A DNA stretch of 21,719 nucleotides from positions 1-21,719 of the forward strand of contig CALJGH010000169.1 of assembly GCA_938073925.1 (NCBI GenBank), given 5' to 3'. The position numbers were made by a program, and so were the translations under genes. Origin of the DNA: an uncultured Nitrospinaceae bacterium. GTDB taxonomy: Bacteria; Nitrospinota; Nitrospinia; Nitrospinales; VA-1. Shown one piece after another: positions 1 to 6,417 of this stretch (positions are counted from its first letter, which is position 1; each line of letters begins with the position of its first letter). A model generated the notes under the pieces. The model saw only the letters and a list, made by a program, of their open reading frames with translations. It was not told the origin of the DNA and made no database searches.

Positions 1-915
1 ACCAACAATTCCGCCACCGAAAACGATGTTACCAAGAATACGGTGAACCCCAACCGGATTCCAAAGCGTGGAATGAATTACATGCCAGATATTACCAAGG
101 AAACGGCCTTCCGAATCAATTCCACCAGGAGCCTGCATAAAGGTTGCCCAGGAATTGGCCAGATACATCAGAACCGTACCGATGAGGTTAAGAAGAACTG
201 AAAGACTACAATGGATCCATTTAAGGAACGTATCGTCTTTCATCTTATCCCAACCGTAGTAGTAAACATAAAGAACACCGGATTCCGCCAAGAACATAAG
301 CGCATAAACGTGCATAACAGGTCGAAAAATCCCCGCCATGTACTTAAAGAATCCAGGGAACAGAGTGATAAATGTAAAGAGGAGAATACCGCCAAGAATA
401 GCTGTCCATGAGTAAGCAGTCAGACTGACCTTCATCAGGTCCTTTGCTAACCGATCATACTTTTCAGCCATCACAGGGTCTTCTTCTCGGACACGAATCC
501 CGATGAACTCGATGAGCATACAGAAAATCGGCACCGCAAGAACAAAACTACCGAAATAAAGATGCTGCTGATTCGCTACCCACAAAATGATTCGACTGGG
601 AGCAAATTCATAATTATTGTAATCCTCCGGCCCTAATTCTGGTGCAGGATAGCCGCTAACCGGCCCCTTAAGTGGATTACCTTCCCAGTCCTTATAAAAA
701 ACGTCCTGGCCCCACTCAATTTCTGGTTCGCCTTCGCCTTCAACTGCCTCTTCTGCCAAAACTTCTTTGGCAAAGGCCTCTTCAGCAAAAACTTGCTCAG
801 CAAATGCCTCTTTCGCATCTGCAATGCCGGTCATTCCTGGAATCAGGTAAATGGCGATTGCCAAAACCAATCCCAGTGCAAATGTACCGATGCTTCGAGT
901 CTTTTTCCCCAACAT
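1..915 (-). CDS. Cytochrome bd-like oxidase subunit I (CydA-like), 3' end cut by window edge
   Basis: This integral membrane protein resembles subunit I of cytochrome bd quinol oxidases. The first 305 codons are present and the gene runs off the left edge. Residues 1-34 look like a signal peptide or signal anchor (KKTR, then a hydrophobic stretch, ending ADA). Residues 35-59 are five pentapeptide repeats, and residues 60-106 are a polar, acidic segment. The CydA-like part begins at SR 107-108. H118 sits where I place the E. coli heme ligand H19. ESG...GWD (211-223) matches the ESTF...GWD region with E107, ANSW (254-257) matches the CydA ANGW segment, and NPV (286-288) is conserved. Where I place H186 (heme b558 ligand) there is G295, and where I place E99 there is V203. 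These alignments are from memory of E. coli CydA. The start is ATG at 915 with a strong Shine-Dalgarno. Canonical CydA lacks the roughly 100-residue N-terminal extension. I am fairly sure of the family and unsure of electron donor and function. Confidence 0.75.
   Translation of the reverse strand, partial: MLGKKTRSIGTFALGLVLAIAIYLIPGMTGIADAKEAFAEQVFAEEAFAKEVLAEEAVEGEGEPEIEWGQDVFYKDWEGNPLKGPVSGYPAPELGPEDYNNYEFAPSRIILWVANQQHLYFGSFVLAVPIFCMLIEFIGIRVREEDPVMAEKYDRLAKDLMKVSLTAYSWTAILGGILLFTFITLFPGFFKYMAGIFRPVMHVYALMFLAESGVLYVYYYGWDKMKDDTFLKWIHCSLSVLLNLIGTVLMYLANSWATFMQAPGGIDSEGRFLGNIWHVIHSTLWNPVGVHRILGNIVFGGGIVG
739..813 (-). repeat. Five tandem 15-nt units encoding pentapeptide repeats in the bd-like oxidase
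   Basis: Codons 35-59 read KEAFA, EQVFA, EEAFA, KEVLA, EEAVE. The consensus is charged, acidic (or Q), A/V, F/L/V, A. The stretch is just after the predicted signal sequence and before the first bd-like helix, so it is probably periplasmic and helical. The DNA repeats are imperfect. Confidence 0.8.
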
Positions 916-923
916 GGCTTTAA

Positions 924-949
924 CCTCCTTTTAGGTCTGATCAGGACCT
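924..949 (-). promoter_or_regulatory. Strong Shine-Dalgarno with adjacent hairpin for the bd-like oxidase
   Basis: On the minus strand AAGGAGG (930-924) lies 8 nt before the ATG at 915. Immediately upstream is a hairpin AGGTC (949-945) / GACCT (937-933) with a 7-nt loop, leaving only AA between the hairpin and the Shine-Dalgarno. The Shine-Dalgarno settles the start. The hairpin could tune ribosome access or 5' stability. Confidence 0.7.
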
Positions 950-985
950 GTTGCTAGTATTACCAAACTTAATTTAGGTTTCTAT

Positions 986-1009
986 ATATAAAACTTGATA
1001 TAAAACTTG
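986..1009. repeat. Perfect 12-bp tandem direct repeat
   Basis: ATATAAAACTTG occurs twice back to back (986-997 and 998-1009). It lies in the oxidase leader, about 70-95 nt upstream of the start codon. It could be a tandem binding site or a simple duplication. Confidence 0.7.
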
Positions 1010-1027
1010 CTTTGTACTTATTTTCAG

Positions 1028-1119
1028 GCTGATTTAAAGAAAATCAACAAAACTCAAAAACTTCACTAACCGAAAATCCCCCGCGTTACATAAATCGACC
1101 GGTAAGACTTTAAATCAGC
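1028..1119. repeat. Perfect 12-bp inverted repeat in the oxidase leader
   Basis: GCTGATTTAAAG (1028-1039) and its exact complement CTTTAAATCAGC (1108-1119) are separated by 68 nt. It does not extend in either direction. It could close a large stem in RNA from either strand, or be a spaced protein-binding site. Confidence 0.7.
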
Positions 1120-1150
1120 AATTAAAAAAAACCAATAAACTCAACAAATT

Positions 1151-1196
1151 CTGTTTTTACAAGGGTTTTGAGGCCCTTTTCAAACAGCTTTTTTTT
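1151..1196 (+). terminator. Terminator-like hairpin plus T8 on the plus strand
   Basis: An outer stem CTGTTT (1151-1156) / AAACAG (1182-1187) encloses an inner stem AAGGG (1161-1165) / CCCTT (1174-1178), followed by eight T residues (1189-1196). This is the layout of an intrinsic terminator, although the internal loop weakens it. No plus-strand protein gene lies upstream, so it would end either an antisense RNA or spurious transcription. Confidence 0.4.
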
Positions 1197-1223
1197 GGCG
1201 CACGAGTGCCCAAAATGATGGTG

Positions 1224-1252
1224 ATTAAAACATAGCCTTCTACATGTGTCAA
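1224..1252 (-). promoter_or_regulatory. Sigma70-type promoter for the bd-like oxidase
   Basis: On the minus strand TTGACA (1252-1247, perfect -35) is followed after 17 nt by TTTAAT (1229-1224, 5 of 6 to TATAAT). It starts 40 nt beyond the hisD stop, which suggests the oxidase is transcribed independently with a start near 1217. Confidence 0.6.
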
Positions 1253-1273
1253 GTCAAAATCTACCCCTCTAAG

Positions 1274-1303
1274 CCTGAAAATATAATGTTTTCAGGATTT
1301 TTT
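1274..1303 (+). terminator. Hairpin over the hisD stop codon; T-tract only in plus orientation
   Basis: CCTGAAAA (1274-1281) and TTTTCAGG (1289-1296) form a perfect 8-bp stem with a 7-nt loop. On the plus strand TTTTTT follows (1298-1303). On the minus strand the first arm contains the hisD TGA stop and no T-tract follows. It could therefore block plus-strand transcripts, or act as a 3' stabilising hairpin for hisD mRNA. Confidence 0.3.
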
Positions 1304-2593
1304 GTCAGGGCCTTCCAGCCGCAATTTTACCGAATTGGCGTGGCCTCCCAAATCTTCCATTTCTGCTAGCATTGTTACAGTTTTGCCGCAGCTTTGTAAC
1401 GCTTCCTTTGTGTAGGAAATCAGACTGGTGCGCTTAATAAAATCGTAAACACCCAAAGGGGAAGAAAATCGTGCCGTTCCACTGGTGGGTAAGACGTGAT
1501 TTGGGCCTGCAAGGTAGTCCCCCATTGCTTCAGGCGTATAATGCCCCATAAATATGGCACCCGCATTATTCACCTTTTTGACCCATTCTGAAGGATTTTC
1601 AACGGATAGTTCTAAATGCTCGGGAGCGATTTCATTAGCCATCTCCACCGCTTTCTCCAGCGATTTGGTTATCAGCAGAAAACAATTATTATCCAATGAA
1701 ACCTCGGCAATGGCCTTTTTACTCAAGACTTTCAACTGTTTCTCCAACTCCCGCACGACCTCTTCAGCTAGCACCGCATCGGGAGTCACCAGAATGGGAA
1801 CCGCATCTTCGTCGTGCTCCGCCTGAGAAAGCAGGTCAGCAGCAACGTAAGCTGGGTTAGCCGAGCTATCTGCGACAATCAATATCTCACTGGGGCCCGC
1901 AATCATATCGATATCGACGGTTCCAAAAACCAACCTCTTCGCTAGAGCCACAAAGATATTCCCAGGTCCGACAATTTTATCCACACGCGGGATCGTATCT
2001 GTGCCAAAGGCCATCGCAGCGACGGCCTGAGCACCGCCCACTTTATAAATTTCTGTCACCCCCGCCAGATCCGCCGCTACCAAAACATGCGGTCGCGTCA
2101 CGGCATCGGGAAAAGGCGAACACATTACCACCCGCTCTACCCCAGCGACTTTCGCAGGGATGGCATTCATCAACACTGATGAAGGATAGGAAGCCTTGCC
2201 CCCTGGAACATAAATACCCGCAACTGCAAGCGGTCGCACCATCTGACCGAGCATGACGCCTTCCTCCTCATAAGTCCATGAATCTTGCTTTTGTCTTTCA
2301 TGGAAAAGACGAATTCTTTTTTCGGCTTCCTTGAGCGCGGCAAGCTCCTCTGGCTTTACTTCCTTATAAGCCGCTGCTATCTCCTCTGCGCTCACCTTGA
2401 TTTTTTCCAAAGGCATGGTGTGACGATCAAACTGGTGTGTCAGCTTCAATACCGCCGTATCGCCTTGCTCTTTCACATCATTTAAAATCTTTCGGACTGT
2501 TTCATCCTGCACGAATAAATCCATATTCGATCGATTCACTAAAGCATCCACCACATCCTGATAATCCGAGTCCGAAAATTTACAAACTTTCAT
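1292..2593 (-). CDS. hisD: Histidinol dehydrogenase
   Basis: This enzyme catalyses the last two steps of histidine synthesis, the NAD-dependent oxidation of L-histidinol to L-histidine in the cytoplasm. The protein is 433 residues, normal for HisD. The family signature around GPSEILIVAD (233-242) through SQAEHD (256-261) is present. It supplies the zinc ligands Q257 and H260, with the other two at D359 (GDYLAGPNH) and H418 (GGHANS). The catalytic Glu-His pair is E325-H326 in APEHLEL. The ATG at 2593 has an AAAGGTGG-type ribosome site about 8 nt upstream. It lies 18 nt downstream of the DUF2064 gene on the same strand and is probably cotranscribed with it. No other his gene is in the window. 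Confidence 0.97.
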   Translation of the reverse strand: MKVCKFSDSDYQDVVDALVNRSNMDLFVQDETVRKILNDVKEQGDTAVLKLTHQFDRHTMPLEKIKVSAEEIAAAYKEVKPEELAALKEAEKRIRLFHERQKQDSWTYEEEGVMLGQMVRPLAVAGIYVPGGKASYPSSVLMNAIPAKVAGVERVVMCSPFPDAVTRPHVLVAADLAGVTEIYKVGGAQAVAAMAFGTDTIPRVDKIVGPGNIFVALAKRLVFGTVDIDMIAGPSEILIVADSSANPAYVAADLLSQAEHDEDAVPILVTPDAVLAEEVVRELEKQLKVLSKKAIAEVSLDNNCFLLITKSLEKAVEMANEIAPEHLELSVENPSEWVKKVNNAGAIFMGHYTPEAMGDYLAGPNHVLPTSGTARFSSPLGVYDFIKRTSLISYTKEALQSCGKTVTMLAEMEDLGGHANSVKLRLEGPDKKS

Positions 2594-2611
2594 TTTTAAA
2601 AGCCACCTTTA

Positions 2612-3289
2612 TTAAAAAGATATTTCATCAAGAAATTTTTTAGTTTTACCACCCTCGCATAAACCCGACTGCGTAATAAGCTCCAAATGCGTTTTAAGGA
2701 ACTTTAAATCTTCTGAAAAATCCACATCATACCAGACGGGCAACAGCTCTAAAGAAACGCCAGCTTTCTTTACACGGTCTAGGGTTTCATCCAGGACTTG
2801 GTCTGTCCCCCAAGCAATGCCGCCAAACACCTCAGAAACCTTACCTACCATTCCAATCAGATAGTAACCGCCGTCGGTACTGGGACCTAGCATCAGATCC
2901 TTATCTGATGTTAAAACTTCGTCAATATATGAAACAGGCAAAGACGGGCTATCCGATCCAATGATAACCACCTTTTTATACCCATCAGCAAAACGATCGA
3001 CAAAAGCCTGGCGCATTTTGTCGCCCAAGTTTGCTCCTTGCTGAATAAACAGTCTAATATCAGAACCCTCTATTCCGTTAAAGAACCCGGAAAGGTTTGA
3101 TGGAGAGATTCCCACAAAGCAATCCGCATTGTCCACTTTCTGGATTTTTTCCAGGCTGTCCTCAACAAAGCAGGTATAAAGCCTTAGAATGGTTTCATCG
3201 TCAAGCGAAGAACTCAAACGGGTTTTAACCTGACCTAGAACAGGATCACGCGCAAATAAAATAACCGCATTATCTTTATTTTTTTCCAT
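2612..3289 (-). CDS. DUF2064 / TIGR04282-type glycosyltransferase-like protein
   Basis: This 225-residue soluble protein belongs to the nucleotidyl/glycosyltransferase-like family DUF2064, whose members have a GT-A type fold related to MobA/CofC. The N-terminal segment ILFARDPVLGQVKTRL carries the family K-T-R nucleotide-binding loop. A central GSDSPSLP segment contains the acidic motif expected to bind metal, followed by GPSTDGGYYLIGM. The substrate is unknown; some relatives sit in carbohydrate or lipid-sugar clusters. ATG at 3289 immediately follows the TAA of a small upstream ORF (TAAATG), and hisD follows after 18 nt. The ribosome site is weak. Confidence 0.85.
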   Translation of the reverse strand: MEKNKDNAVILFARDPVLGQVKTRLSSSLDDETILRLYTCFVEDSLEKIQKVDNADCFVGISPSNLSGFFNGIEGSDIRLFIQQGANLGDKMRQAFVDRFADGYKKVVIIGSDSPSLPVSYIDEVLTSDKDLMLGPSTDGGYYLIGMVGKVSEVFGGIAWGTDQVLDETLDRVKKAGVSLELLPVWYDVDFSEDLKFLKTHLELITQSGLCEGGKTKKFLDEISF

Positions 3290-3394
3290 TTACCATTCTG
3301 CAAGGGGCCTCAACGATTCGCCACTGGCAATCTGTCGATCCCGCATACCTAAAAACATTATCAAGCCTTCAACCAACAGATCGCCCATATTCAT
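3290..3394 (-). CDS. Possible small ORF upstream of the DUF2064 gene
   Basis: A 34-codon frame starts at ATG 3394 (a second ATG is at 3388) and ends with TAA directly against the ATG of the DUF2064 gene. The product begins MNMGDLLVEGLIMFLG and ends LRPLAEW. Its abutting position suggests a leader peptide or translational coupling. No clear Shine-Dalgarno is seen, and I recognise no family. It may be a chance frame or the tail of a decayed gene. Confidence 0.25.
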   Translation of the reverse strand: MNMGDLLVEGLIMFLGMRDRQIASGESLRPLAEW

Positions 3395-3413
3395 ATGAGC
3401 TACCAAGGAAGGG

Positions 3414-3475
3414 TTGACTCAACGCGCAAAGGCTCATAAACTTCAAACATTATTTCTATCGCCTCTTTACAAGGA
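3414..3475 (+). promoter_or_regulatory. Promoter and ribosome site for the PAP2/LPS operon
   Basis: TTGACT (3414-3419) is followed after 17 nt by TAAACT (3437-3442), giving a predicted start near 3449. AAGGA at 3471-3475 is the only good ribosome-binding sequence before the PAP2 coding region. It lies 9 nt before an ATC codon at 3485 and 66 nt before the first in-frame ATG at 3542. Confidence 0.45.
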
Positions 3476-3484
3476 ACACTCACC

Positions 3485-4024
3485 ATCCTCGATTTAGACC
3501 TTTCGCTATTCTACTGGATCAACCAGCATTTTCAATCCAGAATGATGGACAAGTTCATGCTGTTTGTTACCATAAAAGAAAACTTTTATGGTGTGGGGAT
3601 TGCCTGCGTCATTGCACTTCTCGGAGTATATAAGAATCGCGGACTCGCTTTCCTTGTTGCTGCTGGTGTCGCCATAGGTCTGGCTGATGCTATAGGTCAT
3701 AACATTTTAAAAGAAGGCATCGAACGGCTTCGCCCCTGCCATGTTCTGCCGCCAGACATAATAGGCATGGTCAGCTGTTCCAACAGTTTTTCATTTCCAT
3801 CCAACCATGCAGCAAATTCATTTGCAGCAGCAACGCTCTTGAGTTTCTGCTTTCGCAATACCACGCTACTGGCTTTTGCTTTCGCGTTGATCGTTTGCTA
3901 CTCAAGAGTGTATTTAAGAGTGCATTACCCCAGTGATGTTTTGGGTGGAGCCATTTTAGGAACCTGTATGGGTTATCTGGGCTATCGCGTTTATGGCAAG
4001 ATATTACAATATATAAAACCCTGA
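3485..4024 (+). CDS. PAP2-family membrane phosphatase, apparent ATC start
   Basis: This integral membrane phosphatase of the PAP2 superfamily probably acts on a lipid phosphate or pyrophosphate such as undecaprenyl-PP or lipid A. All three motifs are present: KEGIERLRP (K-x6-RP), FPSNH (PSGH variant with Asn for Gly), and SRVYLRVHYPSD (SR-x5-H-x3-D). The first in-frame ATG is at 3542, but the open frame continues upstream to a stop at 3437. The extra residues LDLDLSLFYWINQHFQSR are just what PAP2 N-termini look like. No ATG, GTG or TTG occurs there. AAGGA lies 9 nt before ATC (3485), so I place the start there (179 residues). The conservative alternative is 3542 (160 residues), which loses the first helix. 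The WaaC-like gene follows after 13 nt, supporting an envelope role. Confidence 0.85.
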   Translation: MLDLDLSLFYWINQHFQSRMMDKFMLFVTIKENFYGVGIACVIALLGVYKNRGLAFLVAAGVAIGLADAIGHNILKEGIERLRPCHVLPPDIIGMVSCSNSFSFPSNHAANSFAAATLLSFCFRNTTLLAFAFALIVCYSRVYLRVHYPSDVLGGAILGTCMGYLGYRVYGKILQYIKP

Positions 4025-4037
4025 CTGGCCTTGTTCC

Positions 4038-5099
4038 ATGAGTTCTAAAAGCCAAAAAAAAATCCTTATTATTAAACTGAGCGCATTGGGGGATGTTGTT
4101 CACACGTTACCCGTTCCCCGAACCCTGCGACAGGAATATCCTGAAGCTTACATCGCATGGATAATCGAAGAACGTTATCAGGAACTTTTATATAACAATC
4201 CAGACATCAACGAAGTTATCCCCATCCGCACAAAAGTCTGGCGCAAAAACTGGAACAAGGAGACCTTCAATGAAATCCTGCAAATAATAAAAAGTATTCG
4301 GCAGAAAAAATTTGACGTGGTTATCGATTTACACGGGCTGATTAAAAGCGGCATCATCGCGATGTTGAGCGGAGCAAAAAATAAAGTTGGGTTCCACAGA
4401 AAAAACTGCAAGGAAAAAATCAGCTCCATCTTCACCAATATAAAAGGCCCCTATATGGCAGGTGGAATTCATGTGGTCGACATGTACCTGACTCTGGTGC
4501 AATCTGCATTGGGCATACAAGACGTAGCAAAACAGTTTCCGGTTTCCGTCCCTGAAGCACAGGAACAAAAAATAGAAGGCTTTTTTCAGAGCCAGCCCGA
4601 GCTCACCGCCAAGCCGATTGTCGGGATCAACCCCGGTGCCGGATTCAAAAGCAAACTTTGGAAGATGGAACGGTTCGCCAAATTAGCCGATCGCATTGTA
4701 GAAGAGATGGGTTATTCCATACTATTGCTCTGGGGCCCAGGAGAAGAACAAAAAGCCAAACAAATTGCGATATCCATGAAGCAAAAGAGCTGGATCGCCC
4801 CAGCCACCACAATTCAGGAATCTATAGCTCTTTACAAACGCCTCAAACTACTGGTAAGTTGTGATTCGGGGCCGCTTCATCTTTGCTCGGCATTAGGCAT
4901 CCCCACCGTATCGCTATTCGGGCCAACGGATCCAGTAAGAAACGGTGCATATGGGTTGCACCACGAAACGGTTTATAAAATACTTCCCTGTAGTTTTTGT
5001 TGGAAAAGGAAATGCCCCTTGGGCACTGATGAATGTATGCAGAAAGTGACCGTAGATGATGTCTTTGAATCTGTTCGGTCCAATCAAAACAAACAATAA
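4038..5099 (+). CDS. waaC: GT9 heptosyltransferase, WaaC-like (LPS inner core)
   Basis: The expected role is transfer of the first L-glycero-D-manno-heptose from ADP-heptose to Kdo2-lipid A at the cytoplasmic face of the inner membrane. The protein is 353 residues with the two Rossmann-like halves of GT9 enzymes. The N-terminal IIKLSALGDVVHTLP is the WaaC-type loop with the catalytic Asp. The second half carries VGINPGAG...LWKMERFAKLA, then SCDSGPLHLCSALGIP and FGPTDPVRNG, which bind the nucleotide-sugar. The C-terminal Cys-rich stretch (PCSFCWKRKCPLG...CM) is common in GT9 proteins. It lies 13 nt after the PAP2 gene. I see no clear Shine-Dalgarno, so coupling is likely. The heptosyltransferase I assignment is by motif; it could act on another core position. 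Confidence 0.85.
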   Translation: MSSKSQKKILIIKLSALGDVVHTLPVPRTLRQEYPEAYIAWIIEERYQELLYNNPDINEVIPIRTKVWRKNWNKETFNEILQIIKSIRQKKFDVVIDLHGLIKSGIIAMLSGAKNKVGFHRKNCKEKISSIFTNIKGPYMAGGIHVVDMYLTLVQSALGIQDVAKQFPVSVPEAQEQKIEGFFQSQPELTAKPIVGINPGAGFKSKLWKMERFAKLADRIVEEMGYSILLLWGPGEEQKAKQIAISMKQKSWIAPATTIQESIALYKRLKLLVSCDSGPLHLCSALGIPTVSLFGPTDPVRNGAYGLHHETVYKILPCSFCWKRKCPLGTDECMQKVTVDDVFESVRSNQNKQ

Positions 5100-5115
5100 T
5101 AAAGTGGAGTGATTC

Positions 5116-5283
5116 ATGGGAATCGATAAAGAGTTACTGGATATTCTGGTTTGCCCTAAATGCAAAGGCGACATTGAACTGAGCGAAAAGGAAGACAGTC
5201 TAAATTGTAAACCCTGTAACTTGAGGTATCCCATTAAAGACGATATCCCCGTAATGCTTATTGACGAAGCCCTACCTCTCTAA
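5116..5283 (+). CDS. Trm112-like zinc-ribbon protein (UPF0434/YcaR family)
   Basis: This is a 55-residue protein. Two CxxC pairs (CPKC 13-16 and CKPC 31-34) form a zinc ribbon, framed by the family pattern LLDILVCP near the start and IPVMLIDEA at the end. The eukaryotic and archaeal homologue Trm112 activates methyltransferases; the bacterial role is unsettled. The ATG at 5116 has GGAG (5106-5109) 6 nt upstream, better than most genes in this block. It lies 16 nt after the WaaC-like gene. In E. coli the homologue ycaR sits between lpxK and kdsB, so placement among LPS genes is a recurring pattern. Confidence 0.9.
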   Translation: MGIDKELLDILVCPKCKGDIELSEKEDSLNCKPCNLRYPIKDDIPVMLIDEALPL

Positions 5284-5356
5284 ATTAAGCAACCTTTTCC
5301 ACTAACATCTCTCTACTCCGGATCGTAAAACCGCTCCGTAACAATTAACATATCGT

Positions 5357-6412
5357 ATGAAGCTATTCCTCAGATATATTGAATATCAAATTAAGCTAAT
5401 CATCTGGCATCTATTTCGGATGTTTTCAGGAGGACATGCTCCTCCTGCAACTGTCCCTGTTGATTTTTCAAAAATTTCCAATGTACTGGTGGTTCGTCCC
5501 GACCGATTGGGGGACGTTGTTCTATCAACACCGGTCTATGAATCTTTGAAGCGTTCTTTTCCTCATTTAAAAATCACTGTCATGGTGAATCCCATTCAGG
5601 CAGGGGTACTCGAAGGCAATCCGCATCTGCATCAAATTATTTTAATGCGACGCAGGCGATTCTGGCGAGCCATTCGTCAATCGCGTAAAGAAAAGTTTGA
5701 TCTCGCTATCACACTCAACAAAAAGTTCAGTGCCACGGCAACCTTTTTCACTCTTTGCGCGGGAGCCACAATAAATGCCGGCTATCGTCATCCGCAAAGT
5801 TCATGGGGATACAACATACAACTACCTGTCGAAAGCCCGCCCTGCCACGAAATTGAAAACAACTTGGCATTACTAAAGCATATGGGGGTGCCGCAAATTA
5901 TTCAGCAGCCGCAAATCTATTTTAATGATGGCGAAAAACAGAAAATTGCAGGCATCATAAACTCCAACAAAAAAGCACGGCCTCTGATTCTTGTCAAAAC
6001 CGGAACTCGCATCCCAGAATGGGGATGGCAATGGGAAAAGTTTCAGATTGTCATAGAACATATTCTAAAAAATGATATTGCCGACATCTGGATGATAAAT
6101 GGACCTGGGGAAGAAGCCGAACTGGAATCCCATATTGCAAGAATGGAATTCAAACCGCGATTATTGCCACTAGTCAAAATAAAAGAACTTGCGCTTTTGA
6201 TGCAACAATGCGAACTTATTTTTTGCAACCACACGGGCATCATGCACCTTGCCTCGGCAGTTGAAAAGCCTGCTTGCGTTATATTCAAGCATGGAGAAAT
6301 TCAACGCTGGGGCCCCAGACACCCAACAAGTGTGGTTCTCGATGACAGGCATCAAGATACTCTTACGCCAGAAACCGTTATCAACACCCTCAAAAAAATT
6401 CTGAAAGACTAA
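5357..6412 (+). CDS. GT9 family glycosyltransferase (heptosyltransferase-like)
   Basis: This is a second GT9 enzyme, 351 residues, probably adding a further heptose or other sugar to the LPS core from the cytoplasmic face. Residues 1-45 are an extension with a hydrophobic/basic segment (LFLRYIEYQIKLIIWHLFR) that may associate with the membrane. The GT9 loop VLVVRPDRLGDVVLSTP follows. The second half has LVKTGTRIPEWGWQWEKF, a GPGEEAE segment and CNHTGIMHLASAVEKP, which corresponds to the nucleotide-sugar binding region. It lacks the C-terminal cysteines of the WaaC-like paralogue. The spacer of 73 nt from the Trm112 gene shows no terminator. The ribosome site is weak. gcvPB begins 5 nt after the stop. 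Confidence 0.85.
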   Translation: MKLFLRYIEYQIKLIIWHLFRMFSGGHAPPATVPVDFSKISNVLVVRPDRLGDVVLSTPVYESLKRSFPHLKITVMVNPIQAGVLEGNPHLHQIILMRRRRFWRAIRQSRKEKFDLAITLNKKFSATATFFTLCAGATINAGYRHPQSSWGYNIQLPVESPPCHEIENNLALLKHMGVPQIIQQPQIYFNDGEKQKIAGIINSNKKARPLILVKTGTRIPEWGWQWEKFQIVIEHILKNDIADIWMINGPGEEAELESHIARMEFKPRLLPLVKIKELALLMQQCELIFCNHTGIMHLASAVEKPACVIFKHGEIQRWGPRHPTSVVLDDRHQDTLTPETVINTLKKILKD

Positions 6413-6417
6413 ATTTT

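Larger units (their letters stand above)
916..1291. other. Intergenic region hisD / bd-like oxidase: long structured leader
   Basis: These 376 nt hold no convincing protein gene. Seen here are a minus-strand sigma70-type promoter (1224-1252), a 12-bp perfect inverted repeat (1028-1119), a 12-bp tandem duplication (986-1009), a plus-strand terminator-like hairpin with a T8 tract (1151-1196) and a small hairpin just upstream of the Shine-Dalgarno (933-949). If the promoter is used, the oxidase mRNA carries a leader of about 300 nt. Confidence 0.6.

Noticed and set aside
211..923. Small open frames on both strands in this interval
   Set aside because: They overlap the bd-like oxidase coding region in other frames; the oxidase has conserved motifs and a strong ribosome site.
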